A stretch of DNA of 64,000 nucleotides from Amycolatopsis nalaikhensis. Its GTDB lineage: Bacteria; Actinomycetota; Actinomycetes; Mycobacteriales; Pseudonocardiaceae. Both the position numbers and the translations under genes were made by a program. Position 1 is the stretch's first letter, and each line of letters begins with the position of its first letter. Location: NCBI RefSeq assembly GCF_030264295.1, contig NZ_CP127173.1, positions 7,199,501 through 7,263,500 on the forward strand, read 5' to 3'. This document shows, piece by piece, positions 6,315-16,213 of this stretch. A model generated the notes under the pieces. The model searched no databases and was not told the origin of the DNA. It saw nothing but the letters and a program-made list of their open reading frames with translations.

Positions 6315-9300
6315 CTAGATCTTCGGCAACGCCACGTTCGTCACCGTGGCCTGCCCGGCTTGCACCTTCGTCTGCCGGAACTGCGGCTGGTAGCCGTTGG
6401 CGGCCACCGTGACCACCAGCGGGTTGTACCCCTTGTCCAGCCACAGCCGGTAGTGGCCGTGCGCGTCGGTCTTCACCGTGTACGACACCTCGCCGCACAC
6501 TCCGTTGTGGACCATCGTGCAGACCTGCACCGTCGCGTTCGCGATCGGCGCGCCCGACGCGGCGTCGGTCACGTCACCGGCCAGCTCGCCCCACGCCTTC
6601 GGCGGCGCGGCCTGCAGCGAGACCGGCAGGGTCGCCACGGCGTACGGCGTGTCCGTGTCGAACGCGATCGTCGCCGTGTACTTGCCCGGCTGGGTGACCT
6701 TGCCGGAGTCGATCGTCACCGAGACCTTCGCCGTGGCGCCCGGTGCCAGGTCCAGCTCCGTGCTCGCCTCGGACAGCCAGCCCGCGTCGTCGTCGCCGCA
6801 CTGGTCGTAGCCGGGCAGCATCGCCGTCGTGCGCAGGGCCGGGACGAACGAGCCGACCTGGTACAGGGCGCACGCCCCGCGGCCACCGCCGTAGTACTCC
6901 TGGGGCAGGTCCGGCAGCGACGACCACTTGTCGCTCACCGGGTCGTACTCGATGGTGTGCGCCGTCTCGCCCGCCGGTGACGTCACCGCGCCGCTGCCGG
7001 TCGAGCCGCCGGCCAGCTGCAGCCTGCCGTTCGCTCCGCTGTAGGCCATCTGCGAGACCTCGTACGGCGCGTCGGCGACCTTCGTCCAGCCGCTGGTGCC
7101 CGGCTTGAACACGTACGTCGACTTGATGTTCGTGACGCCGCCGACGTACCCGCCGGCGCACACGAGTTCACTGTGGACACCCGCGCAGGCCGCGTCGCTC
7201 TCGGCCTCCGGGTAGTCCGGCAGCGCCGACCAGGCGTTTCGAGCCGGGTCGTAAACGAACGCCGACTTCACCGGGTCCTTGCCGCACACGCTCGCGCAGC
7301 CGCCGACGACGTACAGCTTGCCGCCCAACGTCGCCGCCGCGGCGCCGTAGAGCTTCGCCGGCAGGTCCGCCACCCGCGACCACGTGTCCGTCACCGGGTG
7401 GTAGACGTACGTCGTGGCCAGCAGCCCGGGCATCCCGGCCCCGCCGACGACGTACAGCGAGCCGTTCAGGAACGCCGCCGCGGCGCGCATCACCGGCTCC
7501 GGCATGTCCGCGATGGGCGACCACGCCGCGCTGACCGGGTCGTACACGTAGCTGCGGGCCGACGGCGAGAGCATGTGCATCGGCATGCCGCCCGCGCTGT
7601 AGACCTTGCCCTGGTACGCCCCGAGCGCGCTCTGGTAGGTGAACTCCGGGACGTTCGCCATCGGCTGCCACCCGGCCGCCGCCGACGCGTCGACCGCGGT
7701 GAACCCGGTGGCGTGCTCGCCGAGCGACACGTGCAGCGGCGCCGTGCCGGAGTTGGTGAGCGGCACCGTCTGCGTCGCCACCTGGCCCATCGTCTTGCTC
7801 ACGGCGAGGCTCGGCGAACCGACGGCCAGCCGCCCGGCCTGCATCTTGACGTCCAAGCGGGCCACGGAGTTCAGCGCCGTCGTGGTCGCCAGCGCCGGGG
7901 ACGCGTACCGCGGCGAGGTCGCCGTGTACTGGTGCGCGCCGGTGGTGTCGAACAGCTCGTAGAAGCCGTCCGGCAGCGCCGCGTCCTCGGGCGTCGCCGC
8001 GCTGACCGCCGAGCGGCCCGCGTCGGCCACCGTGACGTCGTTCAGCGGCTGGCCGGTGTTCGCGTCGCTGACGACACCCGCCACCAGGCCGCCGACCCCG
8101 GCCGAGCACGACCCGACGACGACGTCGTCGAGCTCGCCCAGCGAGTTGCCGCTGCCCCGGAAGTGGAACCGCACGCGCACCGAACCCTGCCCCGCGGCCT
8201 GCGGGAGCGGGATCGACACCGGCGTCTGCACCAGGTCCGTGGCGTGGTGCCACAGGTTCGTCCACGTCGTGTCGCCGTCGAGGGACAGGTCGACGTCCAT
8301 CGCGCTGTCGCCGTCCGGCACGTACAGCCCGCCGAACGACAGCACCGGCGCCTTGTCCCCGGTCAGGTCGAGGTTCGGCGAGAGGAACGTGGTGTCCTCG
8401 GCCTTGCCGTCGCGGGTGATCGGGCTGGCGATCGCGTAGTTGCCGGTGCCGATGAAGTTGAACAACTCGTTGCCGTCGTCGAACGTCCACCCGGTCGACG
8501 CCGGATCGGCGTTGGTGACGGTCCAGCCGTCCTTCGGCGTGGCCCCGACCCAGCCGTCGAACCGCGTCAGCGCGGCGTGGCCGTAGCCGAGCGCGGTGCA
8601 CGCGTCCGGGTCCATCGCGGCGGTGAAGTCCTGGTGGACGCCGGAGCCGCCGACGGTCACCTTCGGGTCGGCCTGCCGGTAGCCGGGCAGGACCGGGCTG
8701 ACGTGCAGCCGGTAGTCCGCGCCCTGGGGCAGGTCGACGGTGTAGCGGCCGGAGAACGGATCGGTGTAGACGGCCCCGTCGGGGTAGCCGTCGATGGTGA
8801 TCTTCGCGTACAGCGGCCAGCCGTGGCCGGAGCCGTCGGTGACGGTGCCCGACACGGTCTGCGTGGCGATCTTCGTGATCGCGTAGTCGGCGGTCGCCCG
8901 CTGACCGTCCACGATGGACAGTTCACCGCTGCCGCTCTCGTAACCGAAGCGGGTCACCGCGACCCGGTAGGAGTCGGCGGCGACGGCGAGGTGGTAACCG
9001 CCCTGCGCGTCGGTCGTCGCGTGGTAGACGTTGCCGGTCACCTGCCCCGTCGCGGTCACCGTGACCCCCGCGACAGCCGCACCCACGGCGTCGCGGACGT
9101 GCCCGTCGACCGTCCCTTGTGGAGTGTAGGCCAGGGTGGCGACGCCGTGCGGCGAGCCGAGCCCGGTCGGGCCGTCCCAGCCGGGGCCCGCGGTGCACAG
9201 CACGGTGCCGCACGAGCCGTTGGTGCCGCCGGTGACGTCGTAGAGGTCGTTGCCGTGGTTGAAGTACGGGTAGGTGGCGGGGTTGGTGCCCGGCCGCGGG

Positions 9301-10469
9301 TCACCGGCCAGCGCGTACATCGCGGCGATCAGCGGCGAGGACAGGCTGGTGCCGCCCACCTGGCCCCAGCCGCCGGTCGTGCCGGTGTCGTAGATCGCGA
9401 AGCCGCTCGCCGGGTCGGCGACGGCGGAGATGTCGGCGAGCGCGCGGTTCGCGCACCCGGTCGTCACGTCCTGCTGGTAGGCGGGTTTCGCCTCGTAGGG
9501 GGAGCAGCCCGAACCGGCGTCGGACCAGGCCTGCTCGCTCCAGCCGCGCGGGTTGGCCGGGTCGCGGTAGAGGTTCGTGCCACCGGCCGCGACGACGTCC
9601 GGGTTCGAGGCGGGCCAGTCCTGCTTGTTCCAGCCGTGGTCACCGGTGGAGGCGACCATCGCGACACCCGGCACGCTGTAGTGCGAGTCGAGGGTGCCCT
9701 GCTCGGGGTCCTCGCCGTCGATGCCGTAGGAGTTCGAGACGAACTTCGCGCCGAGCTGCACGGCCTTGTCCACGGCCACGACGACGTCGTACGGGCTCGT
9801 CGAATCCGCCTCCACGAGCAGGATGTGGCACGCCGGGCAGGCGGCCGACACGGCGTCGAGGTCGAGCGCGGTCTCCTGCGCCCAGCCGTCGTCGTCGGCC
9901 GGGTAGGCGGTGCCGCCGCGCTGGTCGACCTTGCGGAAGCAGCCGTTGTCCGTGGTGCAGGCGGGCAGCCCGAACTGCGCGCGGTACACGGCGAGGTCGG
10001 ACTCGGCGTGGGAGTCGCCGAGCGCGTCGACGATGGCGACGGTCTTGCCCGCGCCGCCGTCGGGCAGGTCGTAGGCGGCGCGGATGTCGGCCGGGCCGAG
10101 CGAATCCGGCAGCGGGGTGGCGGCGCTGGTCAGCGGGCGCAGGTCCGAGCCCGCCTTGAGCAGCGAGTTGCACGTCACGGTGAACGGCTTCGGCTTGGCC
10201 GGGTTGCAGCCGGTCGGCGCGTACAGCGCCTTCGGTGGCTTCGCGGCGGGTTTTCCGGTGCTCGCCTCGGTCGCCTTGGCGGTCGCCGCGGGCTTCGCGT
10301 CGCCGGAGGTGGCGGCCGCGTCGAGCGCGGTGTGCCCGGCACCGGCCGCCACGGCGGTGCCCGCCGTGGCGCCGTCGGGTTGGGTGGTGCCGGCGACCAG
10401 TGCCAAGCCCAGGCAGCCGGCGAGCACCGGGACTACGAGCGCCAGCAGGCGCCCCCGGGGGACTCTCAA
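6315..10469 (-). CDS. Secreted S53 sedolisin-type protease with carboxypeptidase-regulatory and Kelch domains
   Basis: 1384 residues from TTG 10469, with AAGGA 8 nt upstream. A signal peptide occupies about 1-30. The S53 core shows the catalytic set: E199 and D203 in WAQETALDLD, oxyanion D277 in ASTGD, and nucleophile S375 in GGTSLSSP. The usual N-terminal pro-S53 domain is missing or very short: only about 80 Ala/Lys/Thr-rich residues precede LYAPTGCNP. Behind the protease come two carboxypeptidase-regulatory-like beta domains (about 450-620), a jelly-roll-like region, a Kelch propeller (repeats such as GGKLYVVGG and NGSLYVVGG, about 910-1200) and a final regulatory-like domain to the C-terminus. 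A secreted acid-type endopeptidase with substrate-binding beta domains is the best reading. Confidence 0.88.
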   Translation of the reverse strand: MRVPRGRLLALVVPVLAGCLGLALVAGTTQPDGATAGTAVAAGAGHTALDAAATSGDAKPAATAKATEASTGKPAAKPPKALYAPTGCNPAKPKPFTVTCNSLLKAGSDLRPLTSAATPLPDSLGPADIRAAYDLPDGGAGKTVAIVDALGDSHAESDLAVYRAQFGLPACTTDNGCFRKVDQRGGTAYPADDDGWAQETALDLDAVSAACPACHILLVEADSTSPYDVVVAVDKAVQLGAKFVSNSYGIDGEDPEQGTLDSHYSVPGVAMVASTGDHGWNKQDWPASNPDVVAAGGTNLYRDPANPRGWSEQAWSDAGSGCSPYEAKPAYQQDVTTGCANRALADISAVADPASGFAIYDTGTTGGWGQVGGTSLSSPLIAAMYALAGDPRPGTNPATYPYFNHGNDLYDVTGGTNGSCGTVLCTAGPGWDGPTGLGSPHGVATLAYTPQGTVDGHVRDAVGAAVAGVTVTATGQVTGNVYHATTDAQGGYHLAVAADSYRVAVTRFGYESGSGELSIVDGQRATADYAITKIATQTVSGTVTDGSGHGWPLYAKITIDGYPDGAVYTDPFSGRYTVDLPQGADYRLHVSPVLPGYRQADPKVTVGGSGVHQDFTAAMDPDACTALGYGHAALTRFDGWVGATPKDGWTVTNADPASTGWTFDDGNELFNFIGTGNYAIASPITRDGKAEDTTFLSPNLDLTGDKAPVLSFGGLYVPDGDSAMDVDLSLDGDTTWTNLWHHATDLVQTPVSIPLPQAAGQGSVRVRFHFRGSGNSLGELDDVVVGSCSAGVGGLVAGVVSDANTGQPLNDVTVADAGRSAVSAATPEDAALPDGFYELFDTTGAHQYTATSPRYASPALATTTALNSVARLDVKMQAGRLAVGSPSLAVSKTMGQVATQTVPLTNSGTAPLHVSLGEHATGFTAVDASAAAGWQPMANVPEFTYQSALGAYQGKVYSAGGMPMHMLSPSARSYVYDPVSAAWSPIADMPEPVMRAAAAFLNGSLYVVGGAGMPGLLATTYVYHPVTDTWSRVADLPAKLYGAAAATLGGKLYVVGGCASVCGKDPVKSAFVYDPARNAWSALPDYPEAESDAACAGVHSELVCAGGYVGGVTNIKSTYVFKPGTSGWTKVADAPYEVSQMAYSGANGRLQLAGGSTGSGAVTSPAGETAHTIEYDPVSDKWSSLPDLPQEYYGGGRGACALYQVGSFVPALRTTAMLPGYDQCGDDDAGWLSEASTELDLAPGATAKVSVTIDSGKVTQPGKYTATIAFDTDTPYAVATLPVSLQAAPPKAWGELAGDVTDAASGAPIANATVQVCTMVHNGVCGEVSYTVKTDAHGHYRLWLDKGYNPLVVTVAANGYQPQFRQTKVQAGQATVTNVALPKI

Positions 10470-10498
10470 GGGGGAATCCTTTCCGTTCGGGCCGGAGG

Positions 10499-10693
10499 CT
10501 AGAGGGGTTCGTACCCCGCCGGCAGGTCGCGCCCGCCTGCTCCGGCCACGCGGCCGGACACCTCGCCGGGCTCGGCGTGGTCCGGGGTGGAGGGGTGGGG
10601 ATCGGTGCCCGCGGCGGGCCGGGGAGGCACGGTGCCGCCGGTGTCCGTGGTGCCGTCCACCGGGCGGTCATCGCCGGGTCTCGTCGCGTTCAC
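10499..10693 (-). CDS. Short hypothetical protein upstream of the protease
   Basis: 64 residues, rich in Pro, Gly, Asp and Thr, from GTG 10693, ending PAGYEPL. It has no signal peptide, cysteines or recognisable domain and no Shine-Dalgarno; a GATACT hexamer lies 6 nt before the GTG, compatible with leaderless initiation. It fills the gap between the LAL regulator and the protease on the same strand and could be a leader or an unrelated small gene. It may also be non-coding; the call rests on frame, position and codon bias only. Confidence 0.35.
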   Translation of the reverse strand: MNATRPGDDRPVDGTTDTGGTVPPRPAAGTDPHPSTPDHAEPGEVSGRVAGAGGRDLPAGYEPL

Positions 10694-10742
10694 CGGCGAA
10701 GTATCCGGGCGCGCACGGAGTGTTCGCGATTGGGCGGATGAC

Positions 10743-13613
10743 CTAATCTGCCGCCGCGCGCGGCGTCGCGGGCTTGATCCCGGCCTGCGTCGCGCTCACC
10801 GCGAGCGCCGTGCGCGAGGTGACGCGGTGCTTGCGCATCGCCGAGTTCAACTGCGCGGCCACCGTCTTCGGCGAGCGCGAGAGCACCCGCGCGATCTCCG
10901 GGTTCGTCAGCCCGGTCAGCAGCAGCCGCACGACTTCCAGCTCGCGCGGGGACAGCTGGTCGCCGTACCCGCGCCGCCCGCCGCGCCAGACGGCCGTGGC
11001 GGCCCCGTGTTCGCGCTGCGTGGCGCGGACGCGTTCGGCGCCCGCACCCGCGCCGAGCGCTTCGAACCCGAGCAGCACCTCGTCGAGCCGCGCCAGGCCC
11101 GCCTCGCGGGTGTCGTCGCTCTCGAGCAGGCACGCGGCTTCGCGTTCACGGGCCAGCAACGCGTCGTACGGCCGCGGCAACGCTTCCCACGCGGCGGCGG
11201 CGTCGGCCCACTCCCGCGCGGCCCGGGCGTGGTCCCCGCTCGCCCGCGTCAGCAACGCCCGGCAGACCAGGGCCGCGGCGGCGACCGTGGCCCCGCTGCG
11301 GCTCGCCGCGAACTCCTCCGCGAGCCGCCGGGCCTCCGCGTCGCGTCCGGCGGCCAGCAGCGCTTCCACGCGCACTGGTGCGAGTTCTCGTGCCCACAGC
11401 CAGATCTGCTTGTGCGCCACCACGGCCATCGGCTCGTCGGTGACTTCGAGTGCTTCCGCGACCCGCCCGGCCGCGAGGTGCGCGCGGGCGAGCGCGGCGG
11501 CGGGTTCCAGCGGCATGTCGGCGATCCCGCGCGCCCGGGCGTCGTCGAGCACGAGCGTCAGCTTCCGCTCGACGTCGGGATCCGGCGCGGTGGCCGCCTG
11601 GAGCAGGGCGCCCACCATCGTCGTGTCCAGCTGGATCAGCGGTTCTTCCGCGAGGTCGGCGAACCCGGCGACGCGGTCGGCGAGCCCGGCCCAGTCGCCG
11701 GTGAGCCAGTCGAGGTGGATGAGCGTCGCGAGGATCATGTCGCGCAGGCGTTCCAGCCCGTGCCGTTCGGCCAGCTCGACCCCGCGGGTCAGCTTGGCGC
11801 GGGCTTCGCCGTAGCGGCCCCAGTGCACGGCCGCGTCGCCGAAGTTCAGCAGCCCGCGGGCGATCTGCAGCGGGTCGGCGGAGTCGTCGTCGGGCACGGT
11901 CGCGGCGACGGCCCAGCCCGCTTCGTCGCCCATCTCCAGCAACGCCGTGGCGCGGTCGACGACGAACGACAACCGCTCGGCCGCCGGGACGGCCGAGGTG
12001 ATGACGGTTTCGGCGCGGTCGAGCCATTCGCGGTGCTCCTGCGCGGACCACGCCGTGCCGGCAGGACGGCCGAGCACCGACATCGCTTGCGCGGCCGCGA
12101 CGGGGTTGTCGGCGAGGTCGGGGATCGCGCGGGCCAGTTCGGCGGCGCCGGTGGTGTAGTCGCCGGCGTGCATCAGCAGGCGGCCGAGCTGGCTGCGGAC
12201 CTCGGCGCGCTCGCGGCGGTCGAGCACCGCGCTGTCGAGCACCCCGCGCACGGTGCGCACGAGGTCGACGCGGCCGAGGTACCCGGTGAAGGCGAACAGG
12301 GGCGTCTTGCGCGCCAGCCGCGCCACCGCCGTCGGCGGTAGCTCGGGTTCGGCGAGCAGGCCGTGCAGGAAGGACACGGCGGTGTGGTGGTCGCCGGAGG
12401 CGAGCGCGAGATCCGCCGCGCGTTCGGCGTATTCGCACCACTTCGCCGTTTCGCCCGCTTCGCGGAAGTGGTGCGCCAGCACGGCGACCGGCGCGGGATC
12501 CCGCTCGGCGAGTGCCCGGCCCGACCGCCGGTGCAGCTCACGCCGTTCGCGCCCGCCGATGCCGTCGTACACGGCCTTGGCCGCGAGCAGGTGCCGGAAG
12601 CCGAGGCGGCCCCGGTCGTCCTCCACGAGCAGGCCGCTGCGCGCGGCTTCGTCGATCGCGCGCCCGGCCCGGTCAGCCGGGAGCCCGCTGACCGAGGTGA
12701 CATCGTTGTCGGTGGCCGCCGTCGAGAGCACGGCGCACGCTTTGAGCACGGCTTGCGCGTCGGGCGCCAGCCGGACGAGCCGCTCGGCGACGGCGTCGCG
12801 GATCGTCGGCGGCACGGCGATCTCGTCGAGCGAGCGCCGGATCCACTCGCCGCCTTGCCGGATCAGGTCGGCGCGGTCGCGCAGCAGCCGCACGGACTCT
12901 TCGAGGGCGAACGGGATGCCGTCGGTGTGCCGGTGCAGGAAGCGCGCGAACGGCTCGGAGACGCGCTCGTCGCCCAGCATCGAGGACACGAGCTCCGCGG
13001 TCTGGTCCACGTCGAGGGCGCCGAGGGTGATACGCGGGTAGCGCGAGGACAGGCGCAGCAGCAGGCTGTCGTCGCCGACCTCGTCGGGCCGGTAGGTGAG
13101 CACGAGCCCCGGCCGCCGCTGCTGGCGCGCGGCGAGGAAGAGCAGGAACTCGAGAGTGGTCTCGTCGGCCCAGTGCACGTCCTCGACCACGAGCACGCCG
13201 ACGTCGAGCCGGTCGAGGACCTCGGCGAGGGCGCGCAGGAGCCGGTGCCGGGCCGCGCGGGCGTCGCTGAGGGCGTCCGGCGCGGGCGGCAGGTCCCACT
13301 CGGGGAAGAGCGGCCGCAGGGTGCCGGCGAGCGGGCTCAGCGCGAGGTCGGCGACGCCGGGCCGGGCTTGGCGCAGGGCGTCGACGACGGGCCCGAGGGT
13401 GAGGGCCTCCCGCAGCGGCGGGCACCGGGCGACGAGCACCCCGGGCCCGGGCGGCAGCTCCCGTACGAGACGGCTCTTCCCGATGCCCGCCTCACCGGAG
13501 ACGAGCACGACGCCGGGATCCGTGAGGGCGGCGGTGAGCCGGGCGAGTTCGTGGTCGCGGCCGATGAGGCGGGGCGTGCCCACGTCGGGGAGGGCGCGTG
13601 CGCCTGCCGTCAC
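10743..13613 (-). CDS. LuxR-family ATP-binding regulator (LAL type)
   Basis: 956 residues from GTG 13613, which has GGGGAG 5 nt upstream; a longer frame to 13787 adds low-complexity sequence. N-terminal AAA/STAND ATPase: RDHELARL, Walker A GEAGIGKS (40-47), Walker B VGVLVVEDVHWADE. A long TPR-like helical middle follows, then a C-terminal GerE helix-turn-helix (LSPRELEVVRLLLTGLTNPEI) with KTVAAQLNSAMRKHRV. This is the standard MalT/LAL layout of large actinomycete pathway regulators. Downstream on the same strand are the 64-residue ORF and the sedolisin gene, the nearest candidate targets. No small-molecule ligand can be inferred. Confidence 0.9.
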   Translation of the reverse strand: MTAGARALPDVGTPRLIGRDHELARLTAALTDPGVVLVSGEAGIGKSRLVRELPPGPGVLVARCPPLREALTLGPVVDALRQARPGVADLALSPLAGTLRPLFPEWDLPPAPDALSDARAARHRLLRALAEVLDRLDVGVLVVEDVHWADETTLEFLLFLAARQQRRPGLVLTYRPDEVGDDSLLLRLSSRYPRITLGALDVDQTAELVSSMLGDERVSEPFARFLHRHTDGIPFALEESVRLLRDRADLIRQGGEWIRRSLDEIAVPPTIRDAVAERLVRLAPDAQAVLKACAVLSTAATDNDVTSVSGLPADRAGRAIDEAARSGLLVEDDRGRLGFRHLLAAKAVYDGIGGRERRELHRRSGRALAERDPAPVAVLAHHFREAGETAKWCEYAERAADLALASGDHHTAVSFLHGLLAEPELPPTAVARLARKTPLFAFTGYLGRVDLVRTVRGVLDSAVLDRRERAEVRSQLGRLLMHAGDYTTGAAELARAIPDLADNPVAAAQAMSVLGRPAGTAWSAQEHREWLDRAETVITSAVPAAERLSFVVDRATALLEMGDEAGWAVAATVPDDDSADPLQIARGLLNFGDAAVHWGRYGEARAKLTRGVELAERHGLERLRDMILATLIHLDWLTGDWAGLADRVAGFADLAEEPLIQLDTTMVGALLQAATAPDPDVERKLTLVLDDARARGIADMPLEPAAALARAHLAAGRVAEALEVTDEPMAVVAHKQIWLWARELAPVRVEALLAAGRDAEARRLAEEFAASRSGATVAAAALVCRALLTRASGDHARAAREWADAAAAWEALPRPYDALLAREREAACLLESDDTREAGLARLDEVLLGFEALGAGAGAERVRATQREHGAATAVWRGGRRGYGDQLSPRELEVVRLLLTGLTNPEIARVLSRSPKTVAAQLNSAMRKHRVTSRTALAVSATQAGIKPATPRAAAD

Positions 13614-13886
13614 CTGTCTCCCCGTTCCCTGCCGCTGGGTCTGCTTTCGGAGGATTCTCGGCAGGCCGGGCTTCGGGAGGCAAGGGCGCGGGTTCTGTTT
13701 CACACGTCCGCCCAACGGTTTCCCGACAAAACCGGCAGCGGCTGTTTCGCTCGGGCCGGTCGCGCCTGGCCCGGCTCGGCCGCTCATCGCTCGCAGGGCT
13801 GCCGCGCCCGCGCGGCGATGGCGGCCGTCATTCGGGGGCGAGTTCCGTTCGGGCGCCCCCGGCCCGGCATCGCGCTCCCCGCGTTC

Positions 13887-15200
13887 TCAGCCCACGCCCG
13901 GCCGTCGCAGCCCCAGGTTCTCCCGCAACGTCGACCCCGTGTACTCCGTCCGGAACCGGCCCTTGCGCTGCAGGATCGGCACCACGTGGTCGACGAACGC
14001 CGTCAGCTCGTACGGCAGGGTCGAGCCCATGATCGTGAACCCGTCGGCCGCGCCCGCGTCCTGCCAGGCCAGGATGTGCGTTGCCAGCTGCTCGGGCGTT
14101 CCGACGAAGTGCGACTGCCCCGCGCCGCTCTTGAGCTGCTGCGCGACCTCCCGCAACGGCTTGTCCGGCTGGGCACGCGAGGCGGCGAACAGCTGCTCGG
14201 CTCGGCTGGACACGTTCGCGTCGCCGGTCCACAGCTCGGCGGGCAGCGGGACGTCCGGGTCGAAGCCGTCGGGGTCGAGGCCCGCCGTGTACAGCACGTT
14301 CTGCCAGCGGAACTCCGGGCTCGCCAGCTCCTCCAGCCGCCGGGCCTTCTCCTGGGCCTCGGCTTCGGTGCCGCCCAGGGTCACCATCAGCGCGGGGAGG
14401 ACCAGGACGTGCGCGGGGTCCCGGCCCGCGGCGGCCGCCTGCGCGTGGAGATCGGCGCGGAACGCCGCCGCCGCTTCCAGTGACGGCGGTCCGGAGAACA
14501 CCAGCTCGGCGTACCGGGCCGCGAGCGCGACGCCCGCAGGGGACTGTCCGGCTTGGACCAGCACCGGCCACCCCTGCGGTGACCGCGGGAACGGCAGGAT
14601 TCCCTCGACGTCGTGGAACTGCCCGTGGAACCGCGGCGGGTGCAGCTTGCCGCGGTCGGCCCAGACGCCGCGTTCGCGGTCGCCGACCACGGCGTCGTCG
14701 GCCCAGCTGTCCCACGCCTTGGTCACGACGTCGACGAACTCGTGCGCGCGGGTGTAGCGGTCGGCGTGGTCGGGATGGGCGCGCTCGCCGAAGTTCGCCG
14801 CGGCCAGCGGTGTGATGGTGGTGACGATGTTCCAGCCCGCGCGGCCGCCGCTGAGGTGGTCCAGGGTCGCCCACCGGCGGGCCAGCTCCCACGGCTTGTT
14901 GTACGTCGTGGAGCCGGTGCCGATCAGTCCGATGTGGCTGGTCACCGCGGCCAGCGCGGACAGCACCGAGATCGGGTCGAACTGCGTCTGCGGCAGGTGC
15001 GTGGCCCGGTATTCGGCGATGGCGATGTTGTCGGCCAGGAAGATCGTGTCCAGCAGGCCGCGCTCGGCGATGCGCGCGATGTCGGCGTAGTACGGCAGCC
15101 CGAGCACGCCGCGGACGTCGTCGTCGACGACGCGCCAGGCGGACTCGTGGTAGCCGTTCGGCCATACGAAGGCGTTGAAGTGCAGCTGTCCCGCGGTCAT
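13887..15200 (-). CDS. LLM-class flavin-dependent monooxygenase (NtaA/SnaA/DszA family)
   Basis: 437 residues. The N-terminus LHFNAFVWPNGYHESAWR, the early ADIARIAERGLLDTIFLADN and the GRAGWNIVTT segment are typical of NtaA/SoxA/DszA-type two-component FMNH2 monooxygenases. These use reduced flavin from a separate reductase to cleave C-N or C-S bonds or to oxygenate. It starts 1 nt before the stop of the upstream binding-protein gene, so the two form an operon, and the monooxygenase probably acts on what that transporter imports (an amine, chelator or organosulfur compound). No flavin reductase is adjacent. About 270 nt of apparently empty sequence separates its end from the LAL start. Confidence 0.9.
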   Translation of the reverse strand: MTAGQLHFNAFVWPNGYHESAWRVVDDDVRGVLGLPYYADIARIAERGLLDTIFLADNIAIAEYRATHLPQTQFDPISVLSALAAVTSHIGLIGTGSTTYNKPWELARRWATLDHLSGGRAGWNIVTTITPLAAANFGERAHPDHADRYTRAHEFVDVVTKAWDSWADDAVVGDRERGVWADRGKLHPPRFHGQFHDVEGILPFPRSPQGWPVLVQAGQSPAGVALAARYAELVFSGPPSLEAAAAFRADLHAQAAAAGRDPAHVLVLPALMVTLGGTEAEAQEKARRLEELASPEFRWQNVLYTAGLDPDGFDPDVPLPAELWTGDANVSSRAEQLFAASRAQPDKPLREVAQQLKSGAGQSHFVGTPEQLATHILAWQDAGAADGFTIMGSTLPYELTAFVDHVVPILQRKGRFRTEYTGSTLRENLGLRRPGVG

Positions 15201-15201
15201 C

Positions 15202-16119
15202 TCAGGCGAGGCCCTGCTGCGACAGCCAGTCCTTGGCGACGTCGGCGGCCTGCTCGCCCTCGGAGTCGACGTGCTTGTTGAGCTCGCGCATGATGTCCGT
15301 GGTCAGCTTCGCGCTCACGGCGTTGACGGCGTTGGCGAAGTCGGCCCCGCGTTCGTCGAGGACCTTCTTGTTCACCGCGGGCACGACGTTCTCGGTCGGC
15401 ACCATGTTCAGGTCGTCCTTGAGCGCGACGTACTTCGGGTCACCGGCCGGCGGGCTGACCGAGTCGACCGGGATCACCGTGACCGCGCCGGACTCGAGCT
15501 GCTGCACTCGCGGCCCGATCTCCTGCACGGTCTGGAAGGTCGCGTTCGTCAGCTTGTAGACGTCGGTGAAGCCCTTGAAGCAGGTCAGGCGCTTCTCGCA
15601 CTCCGGGCCGCCGGCGAGGACGACCTTGTCGAGCTTCTTCAGGTCGCCGATCGTCGTGATGCCCTTGGACTTCGCGAGGTCGGCCTTGATGATGTAGGTG
15701 TTCTTGTCTTCCGCCGCGGCGAAGTCCAGCAGCGAGATGCCGCTGGGCTCGAACAGCTTCGCCAGCTGCTCGTGTTCGCCCTGGGCGTCCTTGACCGGCT
15801 CCTTGCCGAAGCCGGTGGTGATGGCCGAGCCCTGGTACTCCGGGATGAACTGCAGCTCACCGGACTTCAGGGACGGGTAGATCAGCTCCCGCGAGCCGAG
15901 GTTCAGCTTCCGCGTCACGGGATAGCCCTTGGCCTCCAGGGCCTGGGCGTAGATTTCGGCGAGGATCTGGCTGTCGGTGAAGTTGAAGGACGCGACGACG
16001 ATCGGCGCCCCGCCCTTGCTCTGCGCGGCGGGTTTGTCGCCGCCCCCGCCCCCACAGGCGGCCAGGCCGAGGGCGGCCACCACCACGACGGCCGTTCGAA
16101 GGGTCCGGTTCCAGCCCAC
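15202..16119 (-). CDS. Glycine betaine/osmoprotectant-type ABC transporter substrate-binding lipoprotein
   Basis: 305 residues from GTG 16119, preceded by AGGAG at 8 nt; longer starts are implausible. A lipoprotein signal ends VVVAALGLAAC, followed by five glycines. The mature part begins PIVVASFNFTDSQILAEIYAQ and carries LNLGSRELIYPSLKSGELQFIPEYQGS, characteristic of the OpuAC/ProX/OsmX family. No permease or ATPase gene is adjacent; an osmoprotectant-type permease begins at the far right edge of the window, 47 kb away. The gene is transcribed with the downstream flavin monooxygenase, so the ligand may be a degradable amine rather than an osmolyte. A strong promoter lies between this gene and the divergent CGNR regulator. 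Confidence 0.88.
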   Translation of the reverse strand: MGWNRTLRTAVVVVAALGLAACGGGGGDKPAAQSKGGAPIVVASFNFTDSQILAEIYAQALEAKGYPVTRKLNLGSRELIYPSLKSGELQFIPEYQGSAITTGFGKEPVKDAQGEHEQLAKLFEPSGISLLDFAAAEDKNTYIIKADLAKSKGITTIGDLKKLDKVVLAGGPECEKRLTCFKGFTDVYKLTNATFQTVQEIGPRVQQLESGAVTVIPVDSVSPPAGDPKYVALKDDLNMVPTENVVPAVNKKVLDERGADFANAVNAVSAKLTTDIMRELNKHVDSEGEQAADVAKDWLSQQGLA

Positions 16120-16182
16120 GTGCCACACTCCTCGGTCGATGCTGATCGATGCCACCCTACGGCGGGGCACCGACAAAACCAC

Positions 16183-16211
16183 ATCATGGGAACCGTAGTG
16201 TAACCTGTCAA
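16183..16211 (-). promoter_or_regulatory. Strong sigma70-type promoter TTGACA-17-CATGAT
   Basis: On the reverse strand TTGACA (16206-16211) is followed after exactly 17 nt by CATGAT (16183-16188), about 64 nt before the binding-protein GTG. The -35 ends 2 nt from the ATG of the divergent CGNR gene, and a forward TAACCT (16201-16206) sits 7 nt before that ATG. The two promoters therefore overlap. Confidence 0.6.
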
Positions 16212-16213
16212 GT

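Noticed and set aside
7173..10502. 1109-residue open frame antisense to the sedolisin gene
   Set aside because: Almost entirely Arg/Val/Gly/Ala with no domains; it mirrors the high GC3 of the true gene.
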